This document shows, piece after piece, positions 23,241 through 33,959 of a DNA stretch of 64,000 nucleotides. The notes below the pieces were generated by a model. That model was not told where the DNA came from and made no database searches. It saw nothing but the letters and a program-made list of their open reading frames with translations. Source of the DNA: Diplolepis rosae. Lineage: Eukaryota > Arthropoda > Insecta > Hymenoptera > Diplolepididae. Both the position numbers and the translations under genes were made by a program. The stretch covers positions 4,908,001 to 4,972,000 of the forward strand of contig JAPYXD010000308.1 of assembly GCA_030998225.1 (NCBI GenBank). The letters are read 5' to 3'. The first letter of the stretch is position 1, and every line of letters begins with the position of its first letter.

Positions 23241-24495
23241 GAATTATTATCATAAGAAAAGTAACTTTAATAAGTGCTTTTTTATGAAAGAGAAGTAGTA
23301 TATTTTTCAGCAATTCAGGTTCGCTGATTGAAATATTGTATAAGAAAGGGGAAATTATAGCGAGCGAACTGGTTGTTTTGCTAACTGGGATGAAAGTATC
23401 CATTTTTCTTATATAACTTTGAATATTGTAGTATGAAATTAATGAATCCAAATTATTTACAATCAGATTTTATTTGTAAGATTTCTATTCATTGTAGTGA
23501 TATTAAGGTTTTGGAATTTTTGGAGCAAGATAAGGTTAAACTGAAGTTAAGGTACCGCATTCTGTAGTTGACTGCGTTTCACGATAAGCAAGGTAGACAA
23601 CCTAAGAAAAATGATGTGTTTTCTAATGGCAGAAAATTAAAACTTTTCCATAGTTCTAGAGTGCGCACAAAGCGACTGTTTATCGATTTATCCGTTTACC
23701 GGGTAAACGTAAGGTCGAAAATTAATCAATTTCAAATTATTCAATTGAATTTAATGTAAAAGTATATTGGCAATTCAAACTTTCAATACGAGACCTGGTG
23801 GTCGACAAGCGAACTAATCAATATGGCTACCATTGGGCTTCGCGCAGCATTGTCTATACTTTTCTGAAGCCAGATGCTCACAGTGTAACGCAGTAATTAA
23901 TCAATTGTTTGACAAATAAATATATAGTTAACATAAAAACTGAGTGACAAATGCATAAATAAATATAAACGTGAAAATGCAATTCTCACCGAAGCACAGG
24001 AAAGGAAAGGACTTTACTCGTAAAGGCAGTGCTTGTACGTACTCGCATAACGTATTTAACGACAACAAAAGTATTTTTAGCACTTACAGATAAACGTAAT
24101 TTGAAAAGTCCTATTCAGATCAACAGTAAGTACGTGAACGCCGAAGCCCTGCGGTAGCCATGATTGTTTTCATGCAGCAGCGCCCCTAAGCCTGCGGTGG
24201 ACGTTTGTTTTTCCAATAGAGTCATTTGCATATACAGTGTATGAAATTTAACATACGCAGTTATGAAATCCAATATACATTAAAGTGTCTATTGAACAGA
24301 ATATTTTCTAAATTCATTGATAACTCGTGAATCATTCAAATCGGCAGATAAAATTTCAAATCAATTTATTCATTAATGCTTTCAAATTTTCTTGTATTTT
24401 CTTTCTTTTTCTTTTCTTGAGCTGAATCTTGTTATAAATATGAAAAAAACTGATTTTTAAAAAATTTTAATGTTATAATTGAATTATGAATAGAT
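23241..24495. other. no recognised feature
   Basis: AT-rich intronic DNA with a few GC-richer patches near 23800 and 24130. No coding match or clear repeat was found. Confidence 0.4.
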
Positions 24496-24960
24496 ACGCT
24501 TATCGCTATTGAAAAACGGCGGAAGCAAAGTTTTTCCTCTAATAATAAAAGCAGTTTCACTCGAATTATCATAATTTTACTTAATAGTAGGCAAAAAGCA
24601 GTATTACGCCCCTGTTCGTATATGAAAGCCAATATTTCAGGGGCCAACAAATATTCATCATCCATGTTTCACCATGAAATACCCTTTTGATTGCTCTGTA
24701 GAAAATATATGTTGCTGATCAGAGTTTGAGTATTTTACGACAAAAAGATGGTGGTGGCCCTCGTTGAAAAACATAGTAAACAAATTTTTTGAAAATTGAA
24801 ATATTTTTTTTCTACCCTTATTGTTTATGGAATTCATCTGGAATTATTTCCTAAGATTGCCCTAACTATCCTCTCAACATACTTTTTTTTTCGTTGAAAT
24901 CGGTTCAGTTGTTTTCTTGAAAAAGTGATTTTTCGATTTTTGTATTTTCGATAACATAGT
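24496..24960. repeat. solo copy of the long mariner arm
   Basis: This follows the right arm of the 4160-5951 element, including the mariner-like end cggcggaagcaaag, the tract aggcaaaaagcagtatt and attttacgacaaaaagatg. It ends after gatttttgtattttcgataa. The outer ~100 bp of the arm and all of the transposase are absent. Confidence 0.85.
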
Positions 24961-24964
24961 CCCA

Positions 24965-25560
24965 CAAAAAAAAAGTGGAATGAACTTTACATGTTAGTAC
25001 ACTACCCCTATGGATTTTGAGCCGCTGAATCCGAATCCGGTCCCAGAATTTCCCCTGGACCCCCCCAGTTTTCCCCTAGCCTAGGGGAAATGCGTGAAAT
25101 CTTAGAAATGTCAGTATCTGTGTAATTTTTTCACGTATCTCGAGTCGCTTAGTTCGAATCTCACTGTAGAATTTCCCTAGAGTACCTAAGAATTCTACTA
25201 GCCTAGGGAAAAAAGTGTTAAGCTGAGAAAAACTTGCGATTTCTGGAAGGTTCTATTTTTGCGCAAGAAAGCTTATATATTTTCGTATTTTGAGTTCCTG
25301 AATTCATATCTGACGTGAAAAATGTTCCTCAGTACTTCAAAATTTCCCTAACCTAGGGAAAATGTGCAAAGATAGGGAAGCTTACAATTTCACGTAGCCT
25401 TTTTTTTTATACGGAGAAGCTTATGTTTTCTCGTCTTTCGAGTAGCTGATTTCATATCTGATATCAGACTTTCTCTACAGGACCTAGAAATTTTCCTAGT
25501 CTAAGGTAAAAAGTGTAGTACGTGGGTTTTAGGGTGACTTGATTTTTACATGGAAAAGCT
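24965..25560. repeat. degenerate satellite, ~120-150 bp unit, ~4 units
   Basis: Units share cctagggaaa-like palindromic tracts near 25083, 25203, 25356 and 25502. Each is preceded by a cgtatttNgagt..ctgaatt segment and cagaNtttccct. The units are strongly diverged and noncoding. Confidence 0.7.
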
Positions 25561-25854
25561 GACGAGCATATATCATGTGTTTAAGCATTGTGAGGAGCAG
25601 AACTAAAATTTGTCCTTAATTTTTTTGTTTTGTATATCACTTTTACTTTCTAGCATAGGGAAGGAAAGTTATACACTAACGTCGGAAATTGTGCGCACGG
25701 TGCTTGTGAGCGCTATTAAAAATTACTGCTGACTTTGAACCACGATATCTCGGTGAAAAAAAGAGATAGGACATTTTTAAAATTACAGTTGGAAAGTTTA
25801 TGAAATTTCACGTCTAGTGATGCTCAACAATTATTTTTTTGACCTTCTGAAAAA

Positions 25855-26475
25855 AAAACTTCAAAAATATTCATGGGTACCCGAGATACGATTAAAAATG
25901 TTCAATCGTATCTGAGTTGAATTTTAATCGACGATCACGGTTCTCGGCCGGTTTGTTGCTCGCCTCCTTCGTTGAAGCAGGACCGAAATGGCCACGCACA
26001 AACGTGGCGCTTAATTGGAGCCCTGTTATATGTATTTTTGATTCTGTTCATTAGTAATTTTTATTTCTAATTATTCTAAATTTTAAAAAATATTTATTAT
26101 TATTTGTGATTATTGAAAATTATTTAAATCCAATATTATCCCCATATTAACGACTAGAACAATGATATGTAAACATTTTTTATTTATTAAAATTCTATAA
26201 ACTATAACATTAATAAAAATTTTAATAGTCATTGTAAATATCAACTAAGAATGAAAGGAAAGGAAATAAAGGAAACACGTTCTTGGATCAAAGAAAATTT
26301 AAGAGAACTCCACTTACGCGCCACCTTTGTGCGGGGCCTATTCGGTCCTGCTTCAACGAAGGAGGCGAGCAACAAACCGGCCGAGAACCGTGATCGTCGA
26401 TTAAAATTCAACTCAGATACGATTGAACATTTTTAATCGTATCTCGGGTACCCATGAATATTTTTGAAGTTTTCT
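25855..26475. repeat. foldback, arms ~160 bp
   Basis: The left arm, including gagatacgattaaaaatgtt and gttgctcgcctccttcg, pairs with its near-exact inverse at about 26310-26475. The centre is ~290 bp of AT-rich DNA. The arms are about 95% identical by eye, indicating a young element. Confidence 0.9.
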
Positions 26476-27000
26476 TGGCTTAAATTAAAGATAAGATTTT
26501 AGACTCTATGTCGTATAATTTTCAGATTTTGGAAAAAATTTTCTTAGGTCATGCTAAACGTTGAAGTTGAGGTAGAGAATTTGTAAAAATTTCCGACGGT
26601 AGTGTAGGGCCTGTGGAAATGAATTTCAGTTTCAGAGAATTACTTCCTGCTGCCTTGGCAGATACTGGGATGATGACAACTGCCCCGAAAGGGGATGTGT
26701 GGAATGATTCGTGCTCAGGTTTGTCAAGGTAACGAAGCCAGCTAAGGCGCGCTGCCCTGTAGGTGGACGTTAAGGAGTGAGGATGATGCTGTAGTGTGTC
26801 CGACAATGAGTTTACATGGTCCTCGTCAAAGTTGGAAAGCCCTCATACTTAGGCCTAGGGAGGTATGAGGGTTATCGCCTCTAGGACGGCGGACTCACCT
26901 GCGGTCAGACCAGGATCCTTAACGTGTGGGTTTTACTATCAAATATGGATTTTCAAGAACAAACCAATAATAACATATAAAAATCTGGGCATAGTTACCA
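26476..27000. other. GC-richer tract, unidentified
   Basis: The segment at about 26560-26940 is less AT-rich than its surroundings and has an 85-codon minus-strand frame (26549-26806). That frame matches nothing I recognise. It may be a fragment of a retroelement. Confidence 0.3.
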
Positions 27001-28150
27001 ATGCACCGGAACGCTAACGCTTTCTGTTATGTTTGCGGTGAATTTGTTACTCAAAAATGTCAAAAAAAGATTACAAATTTAATCAAAAAACTTCACAAAG
27101 AATGTTTCCATATTGAAATTGAAAAATTAACAGAGTGATTGGGTACCACATGTCATATGTCGTCTTTGTTATAACATGCTACGCCGCAGTACAGCAGACA
27201 AAAAAATCACATTCACTTTACCTACGCTTTGGAACCAACCTAAAGATGAAAAAAATTTCTATTTTTGCATGACAAACATCTTCGGTTTTAAAAATTCGAA
27301 CACACAAAAAATCAAGTATGCAAATGTATCTAGCGTAACTGAGCCGACTCTTTCTTGCAATGAACATGTCAAAAATATCAAGACTTCTGAAAATATCGAG
27401 GTTGTCGAAAAAAATGTCGTTTCAGCTCTGAAGGAAATCGCAATCGAAACGTATTCACACGAGGAATACGCAAGCGACAGCAGTGTGAGCAACTCTGATG
27501 ATAACGATGAAGATAAATTCATTCCTCCAGGCCAACAAAAGGAACCTGAGTTTTACACTCAAGAATCATTGAATGACCTCATCAGAGATTTAGGGTGACC
27601 CAATGATGCTGCTGAACATTTAGCTTCAGATTTGAAAAAAATAAACTTGGTAATGAAAGGAACTCAATCGACTGTTTATCGAAACAAAGAAAAAGCGTTT
27701 TTGAATTCCTTTTCTCGAGAATATGATTTGGTTTATTGTTCAGATGTTAATGGATTAATGAATTAACTGAAACCGAATGTTTATAAAGATGAGGAGTGGA
27801 GACTTTTCATTGATTTCTTTCAAGTGTTGATCCACAATACCAACAAATTCGCATCCATACCAATAGCACACTCTACCATATTGAAAAAAAGCTTTGTGAA
27901 TATGGAGAAAGTGTTGAGTGTGATTAAGTACCCGGAGCATAACTGGATGATACGTGGAGATCTTAAAATTGTAACAATACTGTTACGGCAACAATCAGGC
28001 TTCACCAAACGTCTATGCTTTTTGCGCTTGTGGGACACCAGAGATCGCAAGAATCATTACAAAAAACAGAAATGGCCTGAGAGGAGTTCATTCAAACCTG
28101 GCTCAAAAAATATACTGCAGAAACCTTTAGTAGATCCTACGAAAATGTGA
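27001..28150 (+). pseudogene. unnamed transposon-like protein family, copy B (with N-terminal Cys/His region)
   Basis: The reading begins MHRNANAFCYVCGEFV at 27001 with a zinc-finger-like CxxC, then a one-frame shift near 27130 to WVPHVICRLCYNMLRR with a second CxxC. An acidic linker (SVSNSDDNDEDKF near 27480) and SLNDLIRDLG follow, then a TGA near 27596. After it come HLASDLKK, SREYDLVYCSDVNGL, a TAA near 27765, EWRLFIDFF, RGDLKIVTILLRQQSGF and KPLVDPTKM, ending at TGA 28148. The conserved continuation seen in copy A (LPPLHMKLE) is lost, replaced by an inverted-repeat element. Function is unknown. The layout, a Cys/His N-terminus plus a conserved C-terminal block, suggests a transposon-derived protein. 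Confidence 0.65.
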
Positions 28151-28154
28151 TAAT

Positions 28155-28525
28155 AACACAGAAAAATAATTTTATTATTAAATTTTATTTCTGTCCCAAC
28201 TTTTTTTCTTATTGCTCCTTACCAAATTTAAAAAAATAATGCGATTCTAATAAATTACGAATCACTTCTTGAAAGAAAAGATTCTCTAAAACTCAACCGT
28301 TTCCAATTTTCAAAAATTAATTTTCGAAAATTAATTTTTAATGATTTTAGCCATTAAAGAATTTATTGTCAAAAATTGGAAACGGTGAAGTGGTAGGGAA
28401 TCTTTTCCTTGAAAAAGTGATTCGTAATTTATTAGAATTGCATAATGTTTTAAACTTTTGGAAGAAGCAATAATCAAAAAAGTTGGGGCAAAAATGAAAT
28501 TTATTATTGAAATGATTTTTCTGTG
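28155..28525. repeat. foldback (MITE-like), arms ~180 bp
   Basis: The outer ends cacagaaaaataattttatt and the inverse at 28506-28525 start two arms that pair to a centre near 28335 (aattaattttcgaaaattaa). It interrupts the end of protein-family copy B. Confidence 0.88.
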
Positions 28526-28783
28526 TTTCAAATTTTTTCCATGGAAAATAACCTTTTCATTTCCAAATTAGACCTTCAATAATATTCGGCTAGAGTCTTT
28601 CAGTACATTCTTAGCACTTTTTTAAAGTTTTTTTAAAATATCTCAAAAACCGTTATATATATATATATCGCTAAAGTAAGACAATATTCGCAAACTGCGC
28701 TAAAAAACGCATCGAAATGACCTGCATTTGTCGCGAAAAAAAATTCACCCTTGAAAAAAGGTGTTAAACAATTTCTTATTAGC

Positions 28784-29040
28784 AATTTTAATTGCAAATA
28801 TCTATTAAGCAATGCGAGATAGCAACAAACGGAAGCCAGATTCATGTTCAGCATTGGAAACTACTTCGGAAACTATATGTCGCATTCAGCGAGGACATAG
28901 GTCATTTTTGTTGACCAGTGTAATTAGAAATTGAAGTGGCAAGAAGTGGTCGTGTTGCTGCGATCAATGGAGTTTTTAGCACTAATTCTATTTTTTCGGT
29001 TTTGTATTAATTTTTAAAAATTTTAATTACTATTATTTCT
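28784..29040. repeat. 260-bp block shared with 22981-23240
   Basis: See the partner block at 22981-23240. Here it is followed directly by a mariner end, cgtgt-type gtgtgcaaataagtttccgc. Confidence 0.75.
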
Positions 29041-29042
29041 AT

Positions 29043-29340
29043 CAGGTGTGCAAATAAGTTTCCGCCGTTTGACAAAAGTTGGTGTCACCAGTAAGTTTTA
29101 ATTGAAATTGACACATGTAAAACGTCACTGTCGTAAGGTTGGACTGAGGCGCATCGATTGCTTGTTGAAATATATCGTAAGGCTGCCTGAAGTGAAAGAA
29201 GTTGTCGTGAGTGGTGTCAAAAGTTTAAGAACGGTGATTTTGACATTGAAGACAAATAACGTAGTGGAAGGCCGAAAGTGTATGAAGACGCGGAATTGGA
29301 AGCATTATCGGATCAAAATTCATGTCACATAGATTCAGAG
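29043..29340 (+). pseudogene. mariner 5' fragment
   Basis: It begins with the mariner end gtgtgcaaataagtttccgc. The translation then gives GDFDIED, SGRP-like VYEDAELEAL and a damaged helix-turn-helix region near 29195 (EWCQKFKNGDFDIED). The similarity stops near 29330. It is related to the mariner at 4796 but in poorer condition. Confidence 0.65.
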
Positions 29341-30905
29341 TCGGAATGAGAGCGTCTCTACAATCTCTATACCATCTCATCGGGGCGAGCTACTTTAGCG
29401 CCCCTAAATTATTAAGAAGAGAGGGGGAAACTTCAACAAGAAAGCAATTTCCATATTGTGGCGGAAAACGCTCGAACATAATCTGCTCTTATTAAAACCA
29501 TGAAATTTACTAGACACTCAGATAAAAGTTTGACTTAATTCAAAAAAATTGATTTGGTATATGGAAAAAGCAGTCCAAAATTTTCTTTCGTAGGTCATGT
29601 AATCAAGATATGTTTGTTTTGAGCAAAACAAACTGTTCTTTGAATGCACTCGAATGAATTACATTTGTCTTATCTATTCTTACGTCAAAAGATATTTATA
29701 GAAAATTAGTACAGTCTGTTTTACATTATTTCATTACAGTTCTTTTCTTTTACTCGAAGCATAAACTGTACGAACCTTCAGGGTGCGGTTTTTAAACTTT
29801 GATTTAACACCACAGAAAAAAATTTCTTTGGGAGAAATAGTCAAATAAATCAATTCATTGTGAAATAGGAATAGTATTTAAAATGGATATTCTTTGAAGC
29901 TTACCAATGTTTCACATTTATACGGTTGAGATTTTATAAGCATTGATGATTTACAAATAGGGCATAAAGTTTGAATTCCATTTTGATGGAATGTAGTAAG
30001 TAAATTTTTATTTGTTGTGAAGTAGCATTCATTATTTAGAGAAATAGCGATACAAGAAATTAAGGTTTTATCTATGTAGGTGAAATGTCATCGGTATTAA
30101 AGTCGAAATATATTGGGGTTGAATGTTTTCTAATGAATCAAAATTCTTCTAAAGTTGAAGTTGATGTGATCATAGTGATAATCAAGTAGTTATCGAAGGA
30201 GAAGTATTGTATTTTAGAAAAGAGAAGTACCATAGAAAAAAGAGATGTTTGAAGGCATGGACCTTCTTTGTTAGATTTGTTTCGTCAGAAACGTTACATT
30301 TCTCTTATTAAAAATATCGTTTTTTCATGTAAGGATCGGAAGGATTCTCTCTAAAGAACGAGGATAAAATCTCTAAATAAAATAGAATTAATTATATGAA
30401 ATACGTTTATTGAAATAAATATAGGTTGTGAGCAAGCACCGTGGGAATATAGTAACAAAAAATGGAAAATTCGAATTATTTGTTTTTAACCTTGGTTGAA
30501 AATTAATTGAGTTTTGGATGAATCCAGTTGGGTCTAGTTGATAATTTGAGTCGTTCTCCTTGTGGATATTTTGAGATGAGTCTTAAATAGGTTGTAGAAT
30601 ATTGTGATCAAATCAGTGTCAGTCAATTGATTTATGAATTCGAGTTATGTTAGTGGAAGTTCCAAGTCGACTCCCTTTCACTTTTAACTGTCGCCGAACA
30701 CGCGATTAAAAATCTGTAAGGACTGGACTGACTTCTCGTAGATGTCACATCATGGCGTTGATTTCAGTGAACTAGAACTGGACCAGGCCATCCAAACCTA
30801 ATGTATAGATGGTGTTCGAGTAACAACTAGCACCGCGTTTAACTGTGATCATGAACCATCATTACATGTGCACACATTAGTGCATATACATGCATATGTA
30901 GGTTC
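29341..30905. other. no recognised feature
   Basis: AT-rich intronic DNA with no coding match. A GC-richer stretch at about 30640-30840 matches nothing I recognise. Confidence 0.4.
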
Positions 30906-30909
30906 TTTT

Positions 30910-31299
30910 AATATCTTTCATTTTTATTTTCAGAAGATATATAGAATATTTTCCAATGCAACGAACTATTTTTAAGACTAAATTTATGATGTCCGATGCT
31001 TACTTCGGTGAAAGCGCCTTGGCAAGGATGCGACTCGAAAAGAAAAGCACTATTTCTTTCTTGATAGTAATATTGTTCATCGATATGTTGATGACAAACA
31101 AAATATTTCCTTTCCTTATATTGCCTAGAATACCTTGTAGGTATTCTAACCTCGATAAGTAAGAGTTCGTGCAAGCTTTTATCCATCGTTGTCCAGCATC
31201 TCCTCTCTTCGGAAACCGATAAATGGGCACACTTTCCTTCTGACGCTTTTTGGTGGTACACCCACGAACAGCACACTGAATTACGTATTTTTTATCCAT
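30910..31299 (-). pseudogene. THAP-domain remnant
   Basis: The minus strand starts MDKKYVIQCAVRGC at 31299, with the C-x4-C-type pair of a THAP zinc finger. The conserved VPIYRFPK and RWIKAC follow. After a frameshift near 31140 the reading KYFVCHQHIDEQYY supplies the C-x2-H end of the C2CH finger, then FLFESHPCQ. THAP domains bind DNA and occur in host factors and P-type and other transposases. Only the N-terminal domain survives, so the parent cannot be named. Confidence 0.75.
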
Positions 31300-32389
31300 G
31301 ATAACGCATAATCACGCACAATGAATTGTTAAATACTTGTAATGACTTGTAAATAACAATGGCGGAACTCATACGAAGCCAGTTTCCCTTGCCGCAATCC
31401 GCCCGCTTGCAACAACTAGCGCGCGTACAACTGTATGCATGAATTAAAAATAATGATAATGCTACATGGACACTTCATCCATTAGAGGTTGATCGGCCCT
31501 GAATTGGAATGTCTTCTGTTGGACCTTTCGCTTTTTATAGGATTTTTAAAAGTCAACTGTGACGAGCTACATGCTCTGACAAGATACATGCTCTTACAAG
31601 GTACATGTAGTGATGCTTATATGTATAATAAGTGCATGTAGTAATGCGTTGGTATGATAGAGCTCCATTGACCTTCTCTTTTGGTTAGTCAATTTTTTAT
31701 CTTGTGTGGGTATTATAAGTACATATGGTAATACCATATTGATTATTTTGTTGATCTGTAGACCTGGCTGTTATGTCCCTTTTTTGAGTTCTGTAGTAAA
31801 AAAGCTGTAAGCAGTAGTTGATGGCTCTCAGCGGAAGCTTCAACGGGACGGTTGGTACCTAAGTGTCTGAGACGGCTCAGTCTTAAGTCTCAGCTTTTTT
31901 ATGTAGAAAATATAACAAAAAGTCCAAAACAAATTACATGGGAAGATTTTGCGTCGTGAGAGTGAACTCGCTCGCAATATTCACTACATTCCGCCAACTA
32001 TAACTGCACTAATTACGCGTTGAATTTCTCGGCCGATCACGGAAGTGAAGCAGGGCCAAGCACGTTCATGAAATTACATAACCAGCGCGGGCATTTAAAC
32101 TTGTGAAAATATTTTTCTCCATATAATGCTCCCTGACTGCGGGTCAAGGCCGTTCTCGAAGTGAGGACAGGTGGATTTGTTTTCCTTTACCAATGTTGGC
32201 CTTGTCTCTTTTGCTCTTATCTCCGGATGCATGAAACTGCAAAAGGGCATTTTTCTCGCGAACTAGAGATAATAAAAATATTGGAAAAAGCTTTTTATAA
32301 CGTGCAGCGACGGGCGCAGTATTTTGCCCGAACAAAATGGTAAAATAGCCATTATTCAATAAAAAATTATTATTTTTGACAGTTTTCTT
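31300..32389. other. no recognised feature
   Basis: AT-rich intronic DNA with patches near 31380-31440 and 31960-32160 of higher GC. No gene recognised. Confidence 0.4.
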
Positions 32390-32810
32390 TACCACTCCAT
32401 TGGTTCCTCATTTATCCGGTTCTTATCTGGATCCTTCCGGAATGTGCCCGTTTTTTATCCCCGATTTATACCCGATATTCACTCGGGTTATATCTGGGAA
32501 AATAATCTGGTTCTTATCCGGTACCTTTAATATTCCTATCCGATTTGTACCCAAGTTTTCCCAATATTTCTACCCGGTTATTATCTGATTCCTATCTGTT
32601 TCTTATCTAGGAATTTAAAAGTCCCTACACGGTTGGTATTAAGGTCCACAATACTTTTAACCGGTTTTAATCTGATTCCTATCTGGTTCTATATGGTTTT
32701 CATCCAAGACCTTTAAGTTTTCTACACAGTTTGTATCCTGGCCCTCAATATACTTTTATCCGGTTCCGATCTGGTCCTATCTGGGACGTATCCGGTCTGT
32801 CCCAGCTTTA
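32390..32810. repeat. degenerate satellite, left array (inverse of 33280-33950)
   Basis: Repeated pieces such as ccggttcttatctgg, tttatacccg and cctatctggt are the inverse of the motifs in the array at 33280-33950. The copies are heavily diverged. Confidence 0.65.
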
Positions 32811-32813
32811 TAC

Positions 32814-33104
32814 ACGGAAAAAGTCATCGAAAGTTTCCTTAAGTGTCATGGCTTTTAGGATACCTCAAAAGTTTTCGAATATTTCATAAACTTTCTCTAA
32901 AATCTGAAGTACTTTTCGTGAAGAATTCTAAAACAATTGTCGAAACTTTCCTTGACTCTCAACAGCTCGACCAAGTCAAGGAAAATTTCGATAACTATTT
33001 TAGAATTCAGATTTAAAAAAAAGTTTATAAAATATTTGAAAACTTTTGGCGTATCCTAAGGTCGATAAAAGTCAAAGAAAGTTTCGATGACTAATTTTTT
33101 CTGT
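32814..33104. repeat. MITE-like foldback, 291 bp, ATAC target duplication
   Basis: The ends acggaaaaagtcatcgaaag and the inverse near 33082-33104 begin inverted arms that meet near 32968. ATAC flanks both ends (32810-32813 and 33105-33108). It lies between two oppositely oriented satellite arrays. Confidence 0.8.
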
Positions 33105-33279
33105 ATACCCAGCACAGAAATGGATTATATATGGGATGACATATCTGATAAATTTGGTTCGTAAATGAATTTTATCTGATGGCCATTAGACGGCTTCCAC
33201 GCAAAACACTCGGTTTTCTAGATATTTTTGTATCGTAAACCTGTAAAATTTTTATTATTATTAGATTTTAATTATGATT

Positions 33280-33950
33280 GCTTATATAAACCGAGTAGAA
33301 CACGGATATAAACCCACATCTGTATTTTATAAATATATAAGGAAAATGACCGAGCTGGATTGTATTTTATAATATTTAATTTCTGATTCCACTTGCCAGA
33401 TAGGAACCGGGTACAACCGGATAGAAAGCGCAGTGAGAGTTTAGTGATTTTCATTTGAATTGATTTCTTATATAAACCGAGTAGAACCCTGATCGAAACC
33501 CACATCGGTATCAAATTTTCTGGTTCCACTTGCTGGATAGGAACCGGATACAACCGAATAGAAGGTGCCCCTTGGTGATTTTCATCTAAGTTGATTGCTA
33601 ATATAAACCGAGTAAAACCCGGTTCGAAACCCGCATCTATATTCAAATTTCTGGTTCCACTTGCCAGATAGGAACCGGGTACAACAGGCTAGATTACGAC
33701 GTCCTATTCAAAGACCGGGTAGGACCTAGGTAGAAATTTACTTTCGTGTTTGCTGAAATTGAATTTCTGGTTCCATTTAACGGATAGAAAGCGCGTAGGA
33801 TCGGATACAATAAATTCACAACTTAGTTTCTCTCAACACTTGCGGGTAACAACCGGGTAGAATCTGACAGGTACCAAAAATGTAAATCAGAATCCAGATT
33901 AAACCCGAATGAAACCAGATAAGACCCAATTTACCCAATTTCTTTCCGAG
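33280..33950. repeat. satellite array, ~130-bp unit, right array
   Basis: The unit contains tatataaaccgagtagaac, aaacccNcatctgtat, tttctggttccacttgcc and agataggaaccgggtacaac. Copies start near 33282, 33472 and 33601, with a degraded tail to about 33950. Confidence 0.8.
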
Positions 33951-33959
33951 TTCTATTCC

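Noticed and set aside
26549..26806. 85-codon minus-strand frame as a gene
   Set aside because: No recognised motif, no repeat partner seen, and the tract is short; left as an unidentified GC-richer segment.
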